This document shows, piece after piece, positions 7,324-16,083 of a stretch of 22,296 nt of DNA. The notes beneath the pieces are model-generated. The model ran no database searches. It saw only the letters and a list, made by a program, of their open reading frames with translations, and had not been told where the DNA came from. The DNA is taken from NCBI GenBank assembly GCA_934518555.1, contig CAKSXW010000028.1, forward strand, positions 1 through 22,296. The letters run 5' to 3'. Every line of letters begins with the position of its first letter. The first letter of the stretch is position 1. A program made the translations under genes and the position numbers. Origin of the DNA: an uncultured Faecalibacterium sp. (lineage in GTDB: Bacteria > Bacillota > Clostridia > Oscillospirales > Ruminococcaceae).

Positions 7324-7415
7324 GGTAAAATCCTCCTGTTTTTGCAGCCGGGGTCCGGCTGTGTTTTTCATGTTCTAGCAACCATGGTTTTTTGCGGCAG
7401 GGCTCTGAACCAGAA

Positions 7416-7448
7416 CCGCCGCATCTGTCTTGTAAACGGATGCGGCGG
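7416..7448 (-). terminator. Hairpin downstream of ftsH (weak terminator)
   Basis: A perfect 10-bp stem (CCGCCGCATC 7416-7425 with GATGCGGCGG 7439-7448) lies about 28 bp past the ftsH stop. The following minus-strand sequence (TTCTGGTTC) is a poor T-run, so termination may be partial. Confidence 0.45.
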
Positions 7449-7475
7449 CTGGATTATTGCAGGGAATGCAAAAAA

Positions 7476-9311
7476 TTATTCAGTTTTTTCTTCCTCGTTC
7501 AGGATGGCCATAAACTCCTCCCCGGTGATGGTCTCCTTTTCGTAGAGGAACTTGGCCAGCTGGTCCAGCTTGTCCCGGTTCTCGGTAAGGATCTGCAAAG
7601 CCTTGGCGTGCTGGGCCTTTACCAGCTCCACCACCTTCTGGTCGATCTCCCGCTGGGTCTGGGCAGAGCAGGCCAGGGAGGTGTCCCCTCCCAGGTATTG
7701 GTTGTTCACCGTTTCCAGGGCCACCATGTCAAAGTCCTGGCTCATGCCGTACCGGGTGATCATAGCCCGGGCCAGCTTGGTGGCCTGCTCGATGTCGTTG
7801 AAGGCTCCGGTGGTAACAGAGTGGAATACCAGTTCCTCGGCGGCACGGCCTCCGGTAAAGGTGGCGATCTTGTTTTCCAGCTCCGTCTGGTTCATCAGGT
7901 AGTGGTTGCCCTCGTCCACCTGCATGGTGTAGCCCAGGGCACCGGAGGTGCGAGGAATGATAGTGATCTTTTGCACCGGAGCCGAGTGGGACTGCTTGGC
8001 TGCCACCAGGGCGTGGCCGATCTCGTGGTAGGCCACGATGCACTTTTCCTGGTCCGTCAGGATGGAGTTCTTTTTCTGGTAGCCTGCAATGACCACCTCG
8101 ATGCTCTCCTCCAGGTCTGCCTGGGTCACGCTCTTGCGCCCGGCCCGTACCGCTCGCAGGGCGGCCTCGTTGACGATGTTGGCCAGCTCGGCACCGGAGG
8201 CACCAGAGGCCATGCGAGCCACGGTGTTAAAGTCCACCCCCGGGGCGATCTTTACCTTTTTGGCGTGGACCTTCAAAATTTCTTCCCGGCCCTTCAGGTC
8301 CGGCAGCTCCACCGGCACCCGGCGGTCAAAGCGGCCGGGACGGGTGAGAGCCGGGTCCAGGGAATCCGGGCGGTTGGTGGCTGCCAGGATGATGACCCCG
8401 GTGTTGCCCTCAAAGCCGTCCATCTCCGTCAGCAGCTGGTTCAGGGTCTGCTCACGCTCGTCGTTGCCGCCCAGGTTGCCGCTGTTGCGCTTCTGGCCAA
8501 TGGCGTCGATCTCATCAATGAACACGATGCAGGGGGCCTTTTCCTTGGCCTGCTTGAACAGGTCCCGGACCTTGGAGGCACCCATGCCCACAAACATCTC
8601 CACAAACTCAGAGCCGGAGATGGAAAAGAAGGGCACGTTGGACTCGCCTGCCACAGCCTTGGCCAGCATGGTCTTGCCGGTGCCCGGAGGGCCCACCAGC
8701 AGGATGCCCTTGGGCATGGAGGCACCGATTTCCTCATACTGCTTGGGGTCGTGGAGGTAGTTGACGATCTCTTGCAGGTTCTCCTTGGCCTCGTCCTCTC
8801 CGGCCACATCCGCAAAGCGGATGCCGTGGGTGGACTGCACATAGACCTTGGCGTTGGACTTGCCTGCGCCGCCAAACATCATGGCACCGGGGCCGCCGCC
8901 TGCCTTTTCCATGAGCTTTTTGTTCATCTGGTTGCCGATGAAGCTGAACAGCAGGATGGGCAGGGCAAACCAGATCAAAAAGCTCAGCACCGGGGAGCCC
9001 TGCTCCACGATCTCGCTGGAGAACTGGGCCCCGGCGTCGTAAAGACGCTGGGTCAGGCCCGGGTCGTTCATCAGGCCGGTCTTGTAGATCTGCTTTTCTT
9101 CTTTATCTGTGAACACGATCTGGTTGGACTGGATGTCCACCTTGCCGATGTTCTGCTGCTGGGTCATGCTCATAAAGGTGCCATAGTCCACTTCCTGGAC
9201 CTGACGCTCTGTGAGCCAGGGCACCAGCACCAGGTTCAGCACCAGCAGCACCAACAGCACGATGGCGTAGTAAATGGCCAGGGGCTTTTTGGATGGCTTG
9301 ACCTCTTTCAT
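7476..9311 (-). CDS. ftsH: ATP-dependent zinc metalloprotease FtsH
   Basis: Membrane-anchored AAA+ protease that degrades misfolded and regulatory membrane and soluble proteins; it works as a hexamer. The 611-residue protein has two N-terminal TMs (about 11-31 and 107-126) flanking a small extracytoplasmic domain. The AAA+ module follows, with Walker A GPPGTGKT (207-214), Walker B IVFIDE (262-267) and the second region of homology around [10 protein letters not shown]...RPGRFDR (311-330). The zinc site is HEIGH (429-433; HEAGH is usual, HExxH intact) with D506 in FNDIEQ as third ligand. ATG 9311 is preceded by AAGGAGGG. Length and order are standard. It is monocistronic or followed at low level by the secreted protein gene. 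Confidence 0.97.
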   Translation of the reverse strand: MKEVKPSKKPLAIYYAIVLLVLLVLNLVLVPWLTERQVQEVDYGTFMSMTQQQNIGKVDIQSNQIVFTDKEEKQIYKTGLMNDPGLTQRLYDAGAQFSSEIVEQGSPVLSFLIWFALPILLFSFIGNQMNKKLMEKAGGGPGAMMFGGAGKSNAKVYVQSTHGIRFADVAGEDEAKENLQEIVNYLHDPKQYEEIGASMPKGILLVGPPGTGKTMLAKAVAGESNVPFFSISGSEFVEMFVGMGASKVRDLFKQAKEKAPCIVFIDEIDAIGQKRNSGNLGGNDEREQTLNQLLTEMDGFEGNTGVIILAATNRPDSLDPALTRPGRFDRRVPVELPDLKGREEILKVHAKKVKIAPGVDFNTVARMASGASGAELANIVNEAALRAVRAGRKSVTQADLEESIEVVIAGYQKKNSILTDQEKCIVAYHEIGHALVAAKQSHSAPVQKITIIPRTSGALGYTMQVDEGNHYLMNQTELENKIATFTGGRAAEELVFHSVTTGAFNDIEQATKLARAMITRYGMSQDFDMVALETVNNQYLGGDTSLACSAQTQREIDQKVVELVKAQHAKALQILTENRDKLDQLAKFLYEKETITGEEFMAILNEEEKTE

Positions 9312-9370
9312 GGGGATCCCTCCTTATAAGAATGGGCCTGCTGATGCAGCAGAGCCCGGATGTCGGCTTC

Positions 9371-9376
9371 AGTATA
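9371..9376 (-). promoter_or_regulatory. Likely ftsH promoter (extended -10)
   Basis: Minus-strand TGTGCTATACT holds a TGN-extended -10 box (TATACT, 9376-9371) about 60 bp upstream of the ftsH start codon. No convincing -35 is visible. Confidence 0.45.
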
Positions 9377-9529
9377 GCACACCCCGGCACAGGGGGACAG
9401 CGGTTTGAGACCATGTTTCCAAAAACTTCGCAGTTTCTTAACAAAGAAAGCCCGGCATCTCCCTCAATCCTGCATGATTTTCCCGGTATTATTGTGAAAT
9501 TTTTTCATCTTTGTTATGAATGTTTCTTC

Positions 9530-9558
9530 TTGACAGTTTCTGGCAGACATGATAAAAT
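9530..9558 (+). promoter_or_regulatory. Promoter of the leucine operon
   Basis: TTGACA (9530-9535), a 17-bp spacer and TAAAAT (9553-9558). Transcription would begin near 9565, just ahead of the T-box leader. Confidence 0.85.
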
Positions 9559-9589
9559 GGACCCACTTTCTACAAAGTGCAAATGCGTT

Positions 9590-9873
9590 GACGGGGAAAA
9601 AACGATCTTCTTCTGTGTGCAGAGAGCCGCCGGGTGGTGCAAGGCGGTACAGAGGGTTTCGGATACTGGCCCCTGAGCGGCAGAGCTGAACCGGACAAGT
9701 AGGCTCTGACGGATGCCCACCGTTACCAGGGCAGCGATTCGCCGCAAGGCCGATCGTGCAAAGTGGCTGCGCCCCCGGCGCAGCAAAGAGAGTGGTACCA
9801 CGGGTGCCCTGTAAAAGATATTTGCAGGCTCTCGTCTCTCAAGGTTTTCGCCTTGAAAGACGGGAGCCTTTTT
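9590..9873 (+). ncRNA. T-box leader (tRNA-Leu, CUG specifier) of leuA
   Basis: Stem I closes AGAGCC (9623-9628) with GGCTCT (9702-9707) and has the characteristic GGTGGTGCAAGGCGGTA upper part and AAGTAGG before the closing strand. In the specifier loop GGATACTGGCCCCTGAG, CTG (9666-9668) is followed by the conserved purine, giving a leucine codon. The T-box antiterminator bulge TGGTACCACGGG starts at 9793; TGGT would pair with an ACCA-ended tRNA. The terminator follows: 19-bp stem 9826-9844 with 9851-9869 and a T-run to 9873. Uncharged tRNA-Leu would stabilise the antiterminator and switch the leu genes on. Confidence 0.93.
9826..9873 (+). terminator. T-box-controlled terminator
   Basis: The stem starts AGGCTCTCGTC and ends GACGGGAGCCT, with a TTTTCG loop region and TTTTT after it. 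It competes with the antiterminator at about 9788-9815. Confidence 0.9.
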
Positions 9874-9885
9874 GTATGCGGATAG

Positions 9886-9995
9886 CCCTTCAGGCATCTC
9901 TATGCGATGCCAGATTCCCCTTTTTGTCACCTACGGTGACATCTTCCCCCGGAACGGGGGAAGTCGGCCCTCTCGGGGGCGCCTTTGGGCAATGC
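9886..9995 (-). repeat. Palindromic intergenic repeat, copy 1 (inverted)
   Basis: Bases 9909-9963 are, with a few changes, the reverse complement of 11814-11866; both hold a CTTCCCCCG/CGGGGGAAG hairpin next to a TGTC/GACA hairpin and a GGGGAATCTGGC segment. Similarity extends weakly to both sides. The copy lies between the T-box terminator and leuA, inside the operon's 5' untranslated region. Confidence 0.75.
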
Positions 9996-10012
9996 CGCAA
10001 ACTTTACCGTAT

Positions 10013-10078
10013 TCCGGAAAGCCGTCCCCTTGGGGAAGGTGGATGCGAGTGAAACGAGCAGACGGAAGGGGTGCATTT
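10013..10078. repeat. Second short palindromic repeat before leuA
   Basis: The stretch carries TCCCCTTGGGGAAGGTGGATG and then GCAGACGGAAGGGGTGC, with CCCCTT/AAGGGG arms and an inner ACTCG-type stem near GCGAGTGAAACGAGC. It resembles the small GC-rich palindromes common in intergenic DNA of gut Clostridia (from memory, not searched). Confidence 0.5.
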
Positions 10079-10110
10079 TTATGCACCACAACATCAGGAG
10101 GACGCACATT

Positions 10111-11763
10111 ATGATGGACGCTACCAAGTACGCACCGGGATACTACCCGGTCCCTGCCGGCTACGACAGCTGGGTGAAAAAGGATCACATTGAAAAGGCC
10201 CCTGCCTGGTGCAGCGTGGACCTGCGAGACGGCAACCAGGCCTTGATTGTGCCCATGAACCTGGAAGAAAAGCTGGAGTTTTTCCAGATGCTGGTGAAGA
10301 TCGGCTTCAAAGAGATCGAGGTGGGCTTCCCGGCTGCCAGCGAGACCGAGTACGAGTTCCTGCGGACCCTCATTGAGAAGAATATGATCCCTGAGGACGT
10401 GACGGTGCAGGTGCTGACCCAGTGCCGGGACCACATCATCCGCCGCACCTTCGAGGCCGTGAAGGGTGCCCCCCGGGCGGTGATCCATTTCTACAACTCC
10501 ACCTCTGTGGCCCAGCGAGAGCAGGTGTTCCACAAGTCCAAGGCAGAGATCCAGCAGATCGCCATAGACGGTGCCAAGCTGGTCAAGCAGCTGAGCCAGG
10601 AGTACGAAGGCAACTTCCTGTTTGAGTACAGCCCCGAGAGCTTTACGGGCACCGAGGTGGATTACGCCGTAGAGGTGTGCAATGCCGTGCTGGACATCAT
10701 GCAGCCCACCCCGGACCGGCCCATGATCATCAACCTGCCGGTGACGGTGGAGATGAGTATGCCCCATGTGTATGCCAACCAGATCGAGTATTGCGATAAG
10801 CACCTGAAGTACCGGGACAGCGTCATCATCTCCACCCACCCCCACAACGACCGGGGCACCGGCGTAGCCTGTGCAGAGCTGGCGGTGCTGGCAGGAGCCC
10901 AGCGAGTGGAGTGCTGCCTGTTTGGCAACGGAGAGCGCACCGGCAACGTAGACGCCGTGACCCTGGCCATGAACCTGTACAGCCACGGGGTGGACCCCAA
11001 GCTGGACTTTTCGGATATGCCGGGCATCTGCGCCACCTACGAGCGTGTGACCCGGATGCCCATTTACCAGCGCAGCCCCTACGCCGGGCAGCTGGTGTTC
11101 GCCGCCTTCTCCGGCAGCCACCAGGACGCCATTGCCAAGGGCATGGCCTACCGCAAGGAACGGGGGGAGCACCGCTGGACCTGCCCCTACATCCCGGTGG
11201 ACCCCCACGACATCGGCCGCACCTACGACGCCGACGTCATCCGCATCAACAGCCAGAGCGGCAAGGGCGGCATCGGCTTTGTGCTGGAGCAGAACTACGG
11301 CTACAACCTGCCCCCCAAGATGCGTGAGGCCCTGGGCTACAAGGTCAAGGGCGTGTCGGACCACAGCCACAAGGAGCTGAGTGCCGGAGAGGTGCTGCAC
11401 ATCTTTGAGGACACCTTCCTGAACAAGGCTAAGCCCCTGTCGGTGGTGGAAGCCCACTTTGCCCAGACCAGCGGCATCACCGCCACCGTCACCCTGGAGC
11501 TGAACGGCCAGCAGAAGGTGGTCACCTCTGTGGGCAACGGCCGTCTGGACGCTGTGGCCAACGCCATCCAGAGTGCCACCGGCATGGACTTCCACCTGGA
11601 GACCTACTCGGAGCACAGCCTGGACCAGGGTTCCACCTCCCGGGCCGCCTCTTATGTGGGCCTGGTATGGGGAGACAACACTGTCACCTGGGGTGCCGGC
11701 ACCGACACCGATATCATCGTGGCCGGCATCAAGGCCCTGGTCAGTGCCATCAATAATAAGTAA
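10111..11763 (+). CDS. leuA: 2-isopropylmalate synthase (long, 550-residue type)
   Basis: Condenses acetyl-CoA with 2-ketoisovalerate to give 2-isopropylmalate, the first committed step to leucine. The HMGL-like TIM barrel begins near SVDLRDGNQAL (catalytic R39-D40) and has the metal-binding STHPHNDRG (H243, H245). The C-terminal third (about 430-550) is the LeuA regulatory domain that senses leucine. The length and KAPAWCSVDLRDGNQA place it in the longer LeuA class also found in yeast and actinobacteria. Start ATG 10111 follows AGGAGG (10096-10101) with a 9-nt spacer; an upstream extension of the frame to 9985 is repeat sequence and lacks an SD. It is the first gene of the leuACDB operon, under T-box control and probably leucine feedback. 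Confidence 0.95.
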   Translation: MMDATKYAPGYYPVPAGYDSWVKKDHIEKAPAWCSVDLRDGNQALIVPMNLEEKLEFFQMLVKIGFKEIEVGFPAASETEYEFLRTLIEKNMIPEDVTVQVLTQCRDHIIRRTFEAVKGAPRAVIHFYNSTSVAQREQVFHKSKAEIQQIAIDGAKLVKQLSQEYEGNFLFEYSPESFTGTEVDYAVEVCNAVLDIMQPTPDRPMIINLPVTVEMSMPHVYANQIEYCDKHLKYRDSVIISTHPHNDRGTGVACAELAVLAGAQRVECCLFGNGERTGNVDAVTLAMNLYSHGVDPKLDFSDMPGICATYERVTRMPIYQRSPYAGQLVFAAFSGSHQDAIAKGMAYRKERGEHRWTCPYIPVDPHDIGRTYDADVIRINSQSGKGGIGFVLEQNYGYNLPPKMREALGYKVKGVSDHSHKELSAGEVLHIFEDTFLNKAKPLSVVEAHFAQTSGITATVTLELNGQQKVVTSVGNGRLDAVANAIQSATGMDFHLETYSEHSLDQGSTSRAASYVGLVWGDNTVTWGAGTDTDIIVAGIKALVSAINNK

Positions 11764-11777
11764 AGAAGGAAAACCTG

Positions 11778-11893
11778 CCCTCTCATGCAAAAAGCTCCCC
11801 CTGAGAGGAAAGACTTCCCCCGCTCCGGGGGAAGATGTCGCACAGCGACAAAAGGGGGAATCTGGCAATGCCGCAAGGCATTGACTGAGAGGG
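11778..11893 (+). repeat. Palindromic intergenic repeat, copy 2 (reference copy)
   Basis: A 116-bp element bounded by CCCTCTCA (11778-11785) and TGAGAGGG (11886-11893), an 8-bp inverted terminal repeat. Inside are the CTTCCCCCG/CGGGGGAAG hairpin, a GTCGC/GCGAC hairpin and GCAATGCCGCAAGGCATTG. It has no coding capacity and fills almost the whole leuA-leuC gap. The layout is MITE-like. Confidence 0.8.
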
Positions 11894-11919
11894 TTTTGAG
11901 TAAAAAGGAGAAAACTACC

Positions 11920-13179
11920 ATGGGAATGACCCTGACGCAGAAGATCCTTGCCGCACACGCCGGGCTTGCCGAGGTCAAGGCAGGCCAGCTCATCAACGCA
12001 AAGTTGGACATTGTGCTGGGCAACGACATTACCACCCCGGTGGCCATCAACGAGTTTGAACGAGCCGGGTTCGACCGGGTGTTTGACAAGGAGCACATCG
12101 CTATCGTGCTGGACCACTTTGTGCCCAACAAGGATATCAAGAGCGCTACCCAGTCCAAGCAGTGCCGGGAGTTTGCCAACCAATACGATATCCTGAACTT
12201 TTACGATGTAGGCCAGATGGGCATTGAGCACGCCCTGCTGCCGGAAAAAGGCATCGTCACCGCCGGAGACTGCGTTATCGGTGCCGACAGCCACACCTGC
12301 ACCTACGGTGCCCTGGGGGCCTTTTCCACCGGCGTAGGCTCCACGGATATGGCCGCTGGCATGGCCACCGGCATGGCCTGGTTCAAGGTGCCCTCTGCCA
12401 TCCGGTTCGTGCTTACCGGCAAGCTGGGGCCCCGGGTGTCCGGCAAGGACCTGATCCTCCACATCATCGGCATGATCGGGGTGGACGGTGCTCTGTACAA
12501 GTCCATGGAGTTCACCGGGCCGGGTGTGGCAAGCCTGACCATGGAGGACCGCCTGTGCATCTGCAACATGGCCATTGAGGCCGGAGCCAAAAACGGCATC
12601 TTCCCGGTGGACCAGGTCACCAAGGCCTATCTGGAAGGCCGCAGCCAGCGGCCCCCGGTGTTCTACGAGGCAGACCCTGACGCCGAGTACGAGCAGACCA
12701 TTGAGATCGACCTGAGCACCCTGGAGCCCACCGTCAGCTACCCCCACCTGCCGGAGAACACCCACAAGGCCAGCGAGGGCAGCAGCATTAAGATCGATCA
12801 GGTGGTCATCGGCAGCTGCACCAACGGCCGCCTGGAGGACATGGAGGCCGCCTACCACATCCTGAAGGGCAAGCACATTGCCAAGGGTGTCCGGGGCATC
12901 ATCATCCCGGCCACCATGGCAGTGTACAAGGAGTGCATCCTCCGGGGCTGGACCACCGCCTTTATCGACGCTGGCTGCATCGTGTCCACCCCCACCTGCG
13001 GCCCCTGCCTGGGCGGCTACATGGGCATCCTGGCTGCCGGGGAACGCTGCGTTTCCACCACCAACCGCAACTTTGTGGGCCGCATGGGCCATGTGGACAG
13101 CGAGGTATATCTGGCCTCCCCTGCCACTGCCGCCGCCAGTGCCCTCACCGGCTACATCACCGACCCTCGCCAGGTCTGA
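11920..13179 (+). CDS. leuC: 3-isopropylmalate dehydratase large subunit (short, archaeal/HACN type)
   Basis: With LeuD it isomerises 2-isopropylmalate to 3-isopropylmalate through an aconitase-type [4Fe-4S] centre. At 419 residues it belongs to the short class, not the roughly 465-residue E. coli type. The cluster ligands are C300 in [10 protein letters not shown] and C360/C363 in [26 protein letters not shown] (121-135) is the conserved active-site strand. ATG 11920 follows AAGGAG (11905-11910) with a 9-nt spacer; the frame is open upstream through the repeat element but that part is not used. leuD follows after 18 bp. Confidence 0.95.
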   Translation: MGMTLTQKILAAHAGLAEVKAGQLINAKLDIVLGNDITTPVAINEFERAGFDRVFDKEHIAIVLDHFVPNKDIKSATQSKQCREFANQYDILNFYDVGQMGIEHALLPEKGIVTAGDCVIGADSHTCTYGALGAFSTGVGSTDMAAGMATGMAWFKVPSAIRFVLTGKLGPRVSGKDLILHIIGMIGVDGALYKSMEFTGPGVASLTMEDRLCICNMAIEAGAKNGIFPVDQVTKAYLEGRSQRPPVFYEADPDAEYEQTIEIDLSTLEPTVSYPHLPENTHKASEGSSIKIDQVVIGSCTNGRLEDMEAAYHILKGKHIAKGVRGIIIPATMAVYKECILRGWTTAFIDAGCIVSTPTCGPCLGGYMGILAAGERCVSTTNRNFVGRMGHVDSEVYLASPATAAASALTGYITDPRQV

Positions 13180-13197
13180 CCTGAAAGGAGCACTCCC

Positions 13198-13680
13198 ATG
13201 AACGCAAACGGTTCTGTTTTTAAATACCCGGACAACGTGGACACCGACGTCATCATCCCGGCCCGGCACCTGAACACCCAGGATGCCAAGGAGCTGGCCA
13301 GCCACTGCATGGAGGATATCGACCCCACCTTCGTGACCAAGGTGCAGCCCGGGGACATTATGGTAGGGGGCTGGAACTTTGGCTGCGGCTCCTCCCGGGA
13401 GCACGCCCCCCTGTGCATCAAGACCGCCGGCATCTCAGTGGTCATCGCCAAGAGCTTTGCCCGGATCTTCTACCGCAACAGCATCAACATCGGCCTGCCC
13501 ATTCTGGAGTGCCCGGAGGCCGCCGATGCCATCCAGGCCGGGGACCGGGTCCATGTGGACTTTGACACCGGCGTCATTACCGACCAGACCACAGGCCAGA
13601 CCTTCCAGGCCCAGCCTTTTCCGCCCTTTATCCAGGAGATCATTTCTGCTGGAGGCCTCATGAAGGCTATCAAGAAATAA
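13198..13680 (+). CDS. leuD: 3-isopropylmalate dehydratase small subunit
   Basis: Swivel-domain partner of LeuC. The 160-residue length matches the short archaeal-type subunit. [13 protein letters not shown] (13-25) and [11 protein letters not shown] (61-71) are the substrate-binding motifs, and the product-side [14 protein letters not shown] segment is present. ATG 13198 follows AAAGGAG. It lies 18 bp after leuC, consistent with equal synthesis of the two subunits. Confidence 0.95.
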   Translation: MNANGSVFKYPDNVDTDVIIPARHLNTQDAKELASHCMEDIDPTFVTKVQPGDIMVGGWNFGCGSSREHAPLCIKTAGISVVIAKSFARIFYRNSINIGLPILECPEAADAIQAGDRVHVDFDTGVITDQTTGQTFQAQPFPPFIQEIISAGGLMKAIKK

Positions 13681-13683
13681 ACC

Positions 13684-13760
13684 CCCTCAGCCTCACTTCG
13701 TTCGGCAGCTCCCCCAAGGGGGCGCCTTATAGCAATGCCGCAGGCATTGACTGAGAGGGT
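13684..13760 (+). repeat. Palindromic intergenic repeat, copy 3 (short)
   Basis: Shares GCAATGCCGCAGGCATTGACT followed by GAGAGGG with the end of copy 2, in the same orientation, and starts with CCCTCAGCC, close to a mirrored terminus. The middle differs (CTCCCCCAAGGGGGCGCC). It fills most of the leuD-leuB gap. Confidence 0.75.
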
Positions 13761-13784
13761 CCAAGCCCATAAAAGGAGTACCTC

Positions 13785-14858
13785 ATGGAAAAAAACATTG
13801 CCGTCATCTGGGGCGATTGCTCCAGCCCAGAGATCGTAAAGCAGGCCCTCCGGGTCCTTGACAAGGTGGCTGAAAAATACGGCCACACCTTCCACTACAC
13901 CGATGCTGCCATGGGCGGCGAAGCCATTGACAAATACGGGGACCCCCTGCCCCAGCAGGAGCTGGACAAGTGCCTGGCTGCCGACAGCGTACTGCTGGGT
14001 GCCGTAGGCGGCCCCAAGTGGGAGGGCCTGCCCGGAGAGCAGCGGCCGGAAAAAGGCCTGCTGCGGCTGCGAGCCGGTATGGGGCTCTACGCCAACAACC
14101 GTCCGGCCAAGATCTGGCCCCAGCTGGCCCCTGCCAGCCCCCTGAAGCCGGAGATCGTGGCAAAGGGCATCGACCTGCTCATTGTCCGGGAGCTCATCGG
14201 CGGCGTCTACTTTGGTCAGCACACCACCCACACCCTGGAAAACGGTGAAAAGCAGGCCGTGGACACCATGCCCTATGCAGAGCACGAGATCGAACGCATT
14301 GGCCGCATCGGCTTTGAGACCGCACGCAAACGCCGCAAAAAGCTGTGCTGCGTGGACAAGGCCAACGTGCTGGACACCAGCCGTCTGTGGCGTACCGTAA
14401 TGCATCGGCTCCAGGCAGAGTACCCGGACGTGGAATACTCCGAGATGTTCGTGGACAACTGCACCATGCAGCTGGTAAAGGACCCGGCCCAGTTCGACGT
14501 TATCGTCACCGAGAATATGTTCGGAGACATCCTCTCCGACGAGGCCTCCATGATCACCGGCTCCATCGGCATGATCCCCTCCTCCAGCCTGGGGGAGGGC
14601 ACCCGGGGCCTCTACGAGCCCATCCACGGCTCTGCTCCGGACATTGCCGGTAAGGATGTGGTAAACCCCACCGCCTGCATCCTGTCCGCCGCCATGATGC
14701 TGCGGTACTCCTTTGGCCTGGCCGCAGAGGCCGACGCCATTGAGAACGCCGTCGGCAAGGTGCTGGACAAGGGCCTGCGTACCGCCGACAACATGAGCGA
14801 GGGCTGCACCTGCCTGGGCTGCTCCGCCATGGGCGACGCCATCCTGGCAGAGATCTGA
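13785..14858 (+). CDS. leuB: 3-isopropylmalate dehydrogenase
   Basis: Oxidises and decarboxylates 3-isopropylmalate to 2-ketoisocaproate using NAD+. The 357 residues have normal family length. Motifs include [20 protein letters not shown], the catalytic lysine in [26 protein letters not shown] (metal and NAD binding), and [14 protein letters not shown]. Two points are odd. The N-terminal loop, normally GDGIGPE, reads GDCSSPE (residues 10-16). After YFG comes [11 protein letters not shown] instead of the usual EPRG-type stretch. ATG 13785 follows AAAAGGAG. It is the last gene of leuACDB and is followed by a terminator. The identity is supported by the operon; other members of the isocitrate/isopropylmalate dehydrogenase family are less likely. 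Confidence 0.93.
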   Translation: MEKNIAVIWGDCSSPEIVKQALRVLDKVAEKYGHTFHYTDAAMGGEAIDKYGDPLPQQELDKCLAADSVLLGAVGGPKWEGLPGEQRPEKGLLRLRAGMGLYANNRPAKIWPQLAPASPLKPEIVAKGIDLLIVRELIGGVYFGQHTTHTLENGEKQAVDTMPYAEHEIERIGRIGFETARKRRKKLCCVDKANVLDTSRLWRTVMHRLQAEYPDVEYSEMFVDNCTMQLVKDPAQFDVIVTENMFGDILSDEASMITGSIGMIPSSSLGEGTRGLYEPIHGSAPDIAGKDVVNPTACILSAAMMLRYSFGLAAEADAIENAVGKVLDKGLRTADNMSEGCTCLGCSAMGDAILAEI

Positions 14859-14867
14859 GATTCAAAC

Positions 14868-14906
14868 AAAAAAGATGCAGCCCACACTGTGAGCTGCATC
14901 TTTTTA
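14868..14906. terminator. Bidirectional terminator between leuB and upp
   Basis: A 13-bp stem (AAAAAGATGCAGC 14869-14881 with GCTGCATCTTTTT 14893-14905) carries T-runs on both strands and ends both the leu operon and the minus-strand tsaE-upp operon. Confidence 0.92.
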
Positions 14907-14922
14907 TTGTTTCAGGCCTATT

Positions 14923-15549
14923 TTACTTGGTGCCGTAGATACGATCGCCGGCATCGCCCAGGCCGGGGACGATGTAGCCGTTCTCGTTCAGGTGGTCATC
15001 CTGTGCGCCCAGGTAGATGTCCACATCGGGGTGAGCCTCGTGGAGGGCCTTGATGCCTTCCGGTGCGCCCAGCAGACCGATGAACTTGATGCGCTTTGCG
15101 CCACGGCTCTTGATCTGGGTGATGGCGTCAATGGCACTGCCGCCGGTAGCCAGCATGGGGTCCAGCACCAGCACATCACGCTCGGCAATGTCCTGGGGCA
15201 GCTTGCAGAAGTACTCCACAGGCTGCAGGGTGGTCTCGTCACGGTACAGGCCGATGAAGCCCACCTTGGCAGCAGGCAGCAGGGTCAGCATACCGTCCAG
15301 CATACCCATGCCTGCACGGAGGATGGGCACCAGAGCCAGCTTGCGGCCTGCCAGCACCTTGGTGCGAGCCATGGTGATGGGGGTCTCGATCTCTACCTCC
15401 TCCAGAGGCAGGTCACGGGTGGCCTCGTAGCACAGCAGAGTGGCAACCTCGCCCACGAGGTCACGGAACTCCTTGGTGCCGGTCTGTTTGTTCCGCAGCA
15501 GGCTGATCTTGTGCTGCAGCAGGGGATGCTCAACGATCATGGGGGTCAT
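14923..15549 (-). CDS. upp: Uracil phosphoribosyltransferase
   Basis: Salvage enzyme making UMP from uracil and PRPP. The 208 residues match the family. Visible are the PRPP-binding loop [14 protein letters not shown] (126-139), [11 protein letters not shown] (76-86) and the uracil-binding C-terminal [19 protein letters not shown] 15549 follows TAAGGAGCG; the second ATG four codons in is a poorer fit to the SD. It is the last gene of the tsaE-tsaB-rpiB-upp run, 47 bp after rpiB. Confidence 0.97.
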   Translation of the reverse strand: MTPMIVEHPLLQHKISLLRNKQTGTKEFRDLVGEVATLLCYEATRDLPLEEVEIETPITMARTKVLAGRKLALVPILRAGMGMLDGMLTLLPAAKVGFIGLYRDETTLQPVEYFCKLPQDIAERDVLVLDPMLATGGSAIDAITQIKSRGAKRIKFIGLLGAPEGIKALHEAHPDVDIYLGAQDDHLNENGYIVPGLGDAGDRIYGTK

Positions 15550-15596
15550 AAAAACACGCTCCTTATTTTGAATAGATCACTCTATCGGGTACATTA

Positions 15597-16043
15597 TCAG
15601 CGATTTTCCAGGGCGGTCAACTTGTCGATGCGGCGCTGATGACGGCCGCCCTCAAACTCGGTGTTCAGGAACAGGTCCACCAGCTGGCAGGCAAGGCCTG
15701 CACCCACCACACGGCCGCCCATGCACAGGGCGTTGGCGTCGTTGTGGCGGCGGGTGTACTCACAGCTGAAGCTGTCGGAGCAGCAGCAGGCACGGATGCC
15801 CTTGATCTTGTTGGCTGCCATGCTGATGCCTACGCCGGTGCCGCAGAACAGCAGTGCCTTGTCGCACTGGCCGCTGACCACAGCGTCGCAGGCAGGCACT
15901 GCCATATCGGGGTAATCCACGCTGTCGGTGCTGTGGGTGCCAAAGTCGATATACTCCAGCCCCAGCTCCTCCAGGTGTGCCTTAACGGCTTCCTTCAGTT
16001 CAAATCCGCCATGGTCGGCGGCCAATGCGATGGGTTTTGCCAT
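15597..16043 (-). CDS. rpiB: Ribose-5-phosphate isomerase B
   Basis: Interconverts ribose 5-phosphate and ribulose 5-phosphate. The 148-residue protein shows the LacA/RpiB signatures: ALAADHGGFELK (D10-H11), LLFCGTGVGISMAANK (catalytic C67) and RRHNDANALCMGGR (H100, N101). The start MAKPIALAADHGG at 16043 is preferred over the upstream ATG at 16127 because AAAGGA stands nine bases before it and the extra N-terminus would run into tsaB. Ribose-P supply for PRPP is a plausible reason for the pairing with upp. Confidence 0.95.
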   Translation of the reverse strand: MAKPIALAADHGGFELKEAVKAHLEELGLEYIDFGTHSTDSVDYPDMAVPACDAVVSGQCDKALLFCGTGVGISMAANKIKGIRACCCSDSFSCEYTRRHNDANALCMGGRVVGAGLACQLVDLFLNTEFEGGRHQRRIDKLTALENR

Positions 16044-16083
16044 GAAAGTGGGTCCTTTCCCTGTGATACACAGTTCAGATTTT

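Noticed and set aside
7346..7367. CAGCCGG/CCGGCTG hairpin followed by TGTTTTT on the plus strand, terminator-like
   Set aside because: No plus-strand transcript is expected there; on the minus strand it is just a hairpin upstream of the secreted protein's SD, without a T-run.
9514..9930. 138-codon minus-strand frame across the leu T-box
   Set aside because: It is antisense to a clear T-box leader and has no SD or recognisable motif.
9985..10110. N-terminal extension of LeuA from an upstream ATG
   Set aside because: The extension is translated repeat DNA without an SD; AGGAGG at 10096-10101 points to ATG 10111.
11785..11919. N-terminal extension of LeuC from an upstream ATG
   Set aside because: It is entirely encoded by the palindromic repeat; AAGGAG at 11905-11910 serves ATG 11920, which begins the normal LeuC N-terminus.
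9931..13404. Minus-strand open frame of 1157 codons opposite leuA-leuC-leuD
   Set aside because: It runs antisense to three well-supported genes and is Gly/Val/His/Leu-rich without motifs. It is a by-product of GC-rich third positions. The same holds for the long frames opposite metY (532-2043), the ABC permease (2595-4877), ftsH (7392-9329), leuB (13470-14627), the DUF1275 gene (17344-18189) and purA (19214-20473).
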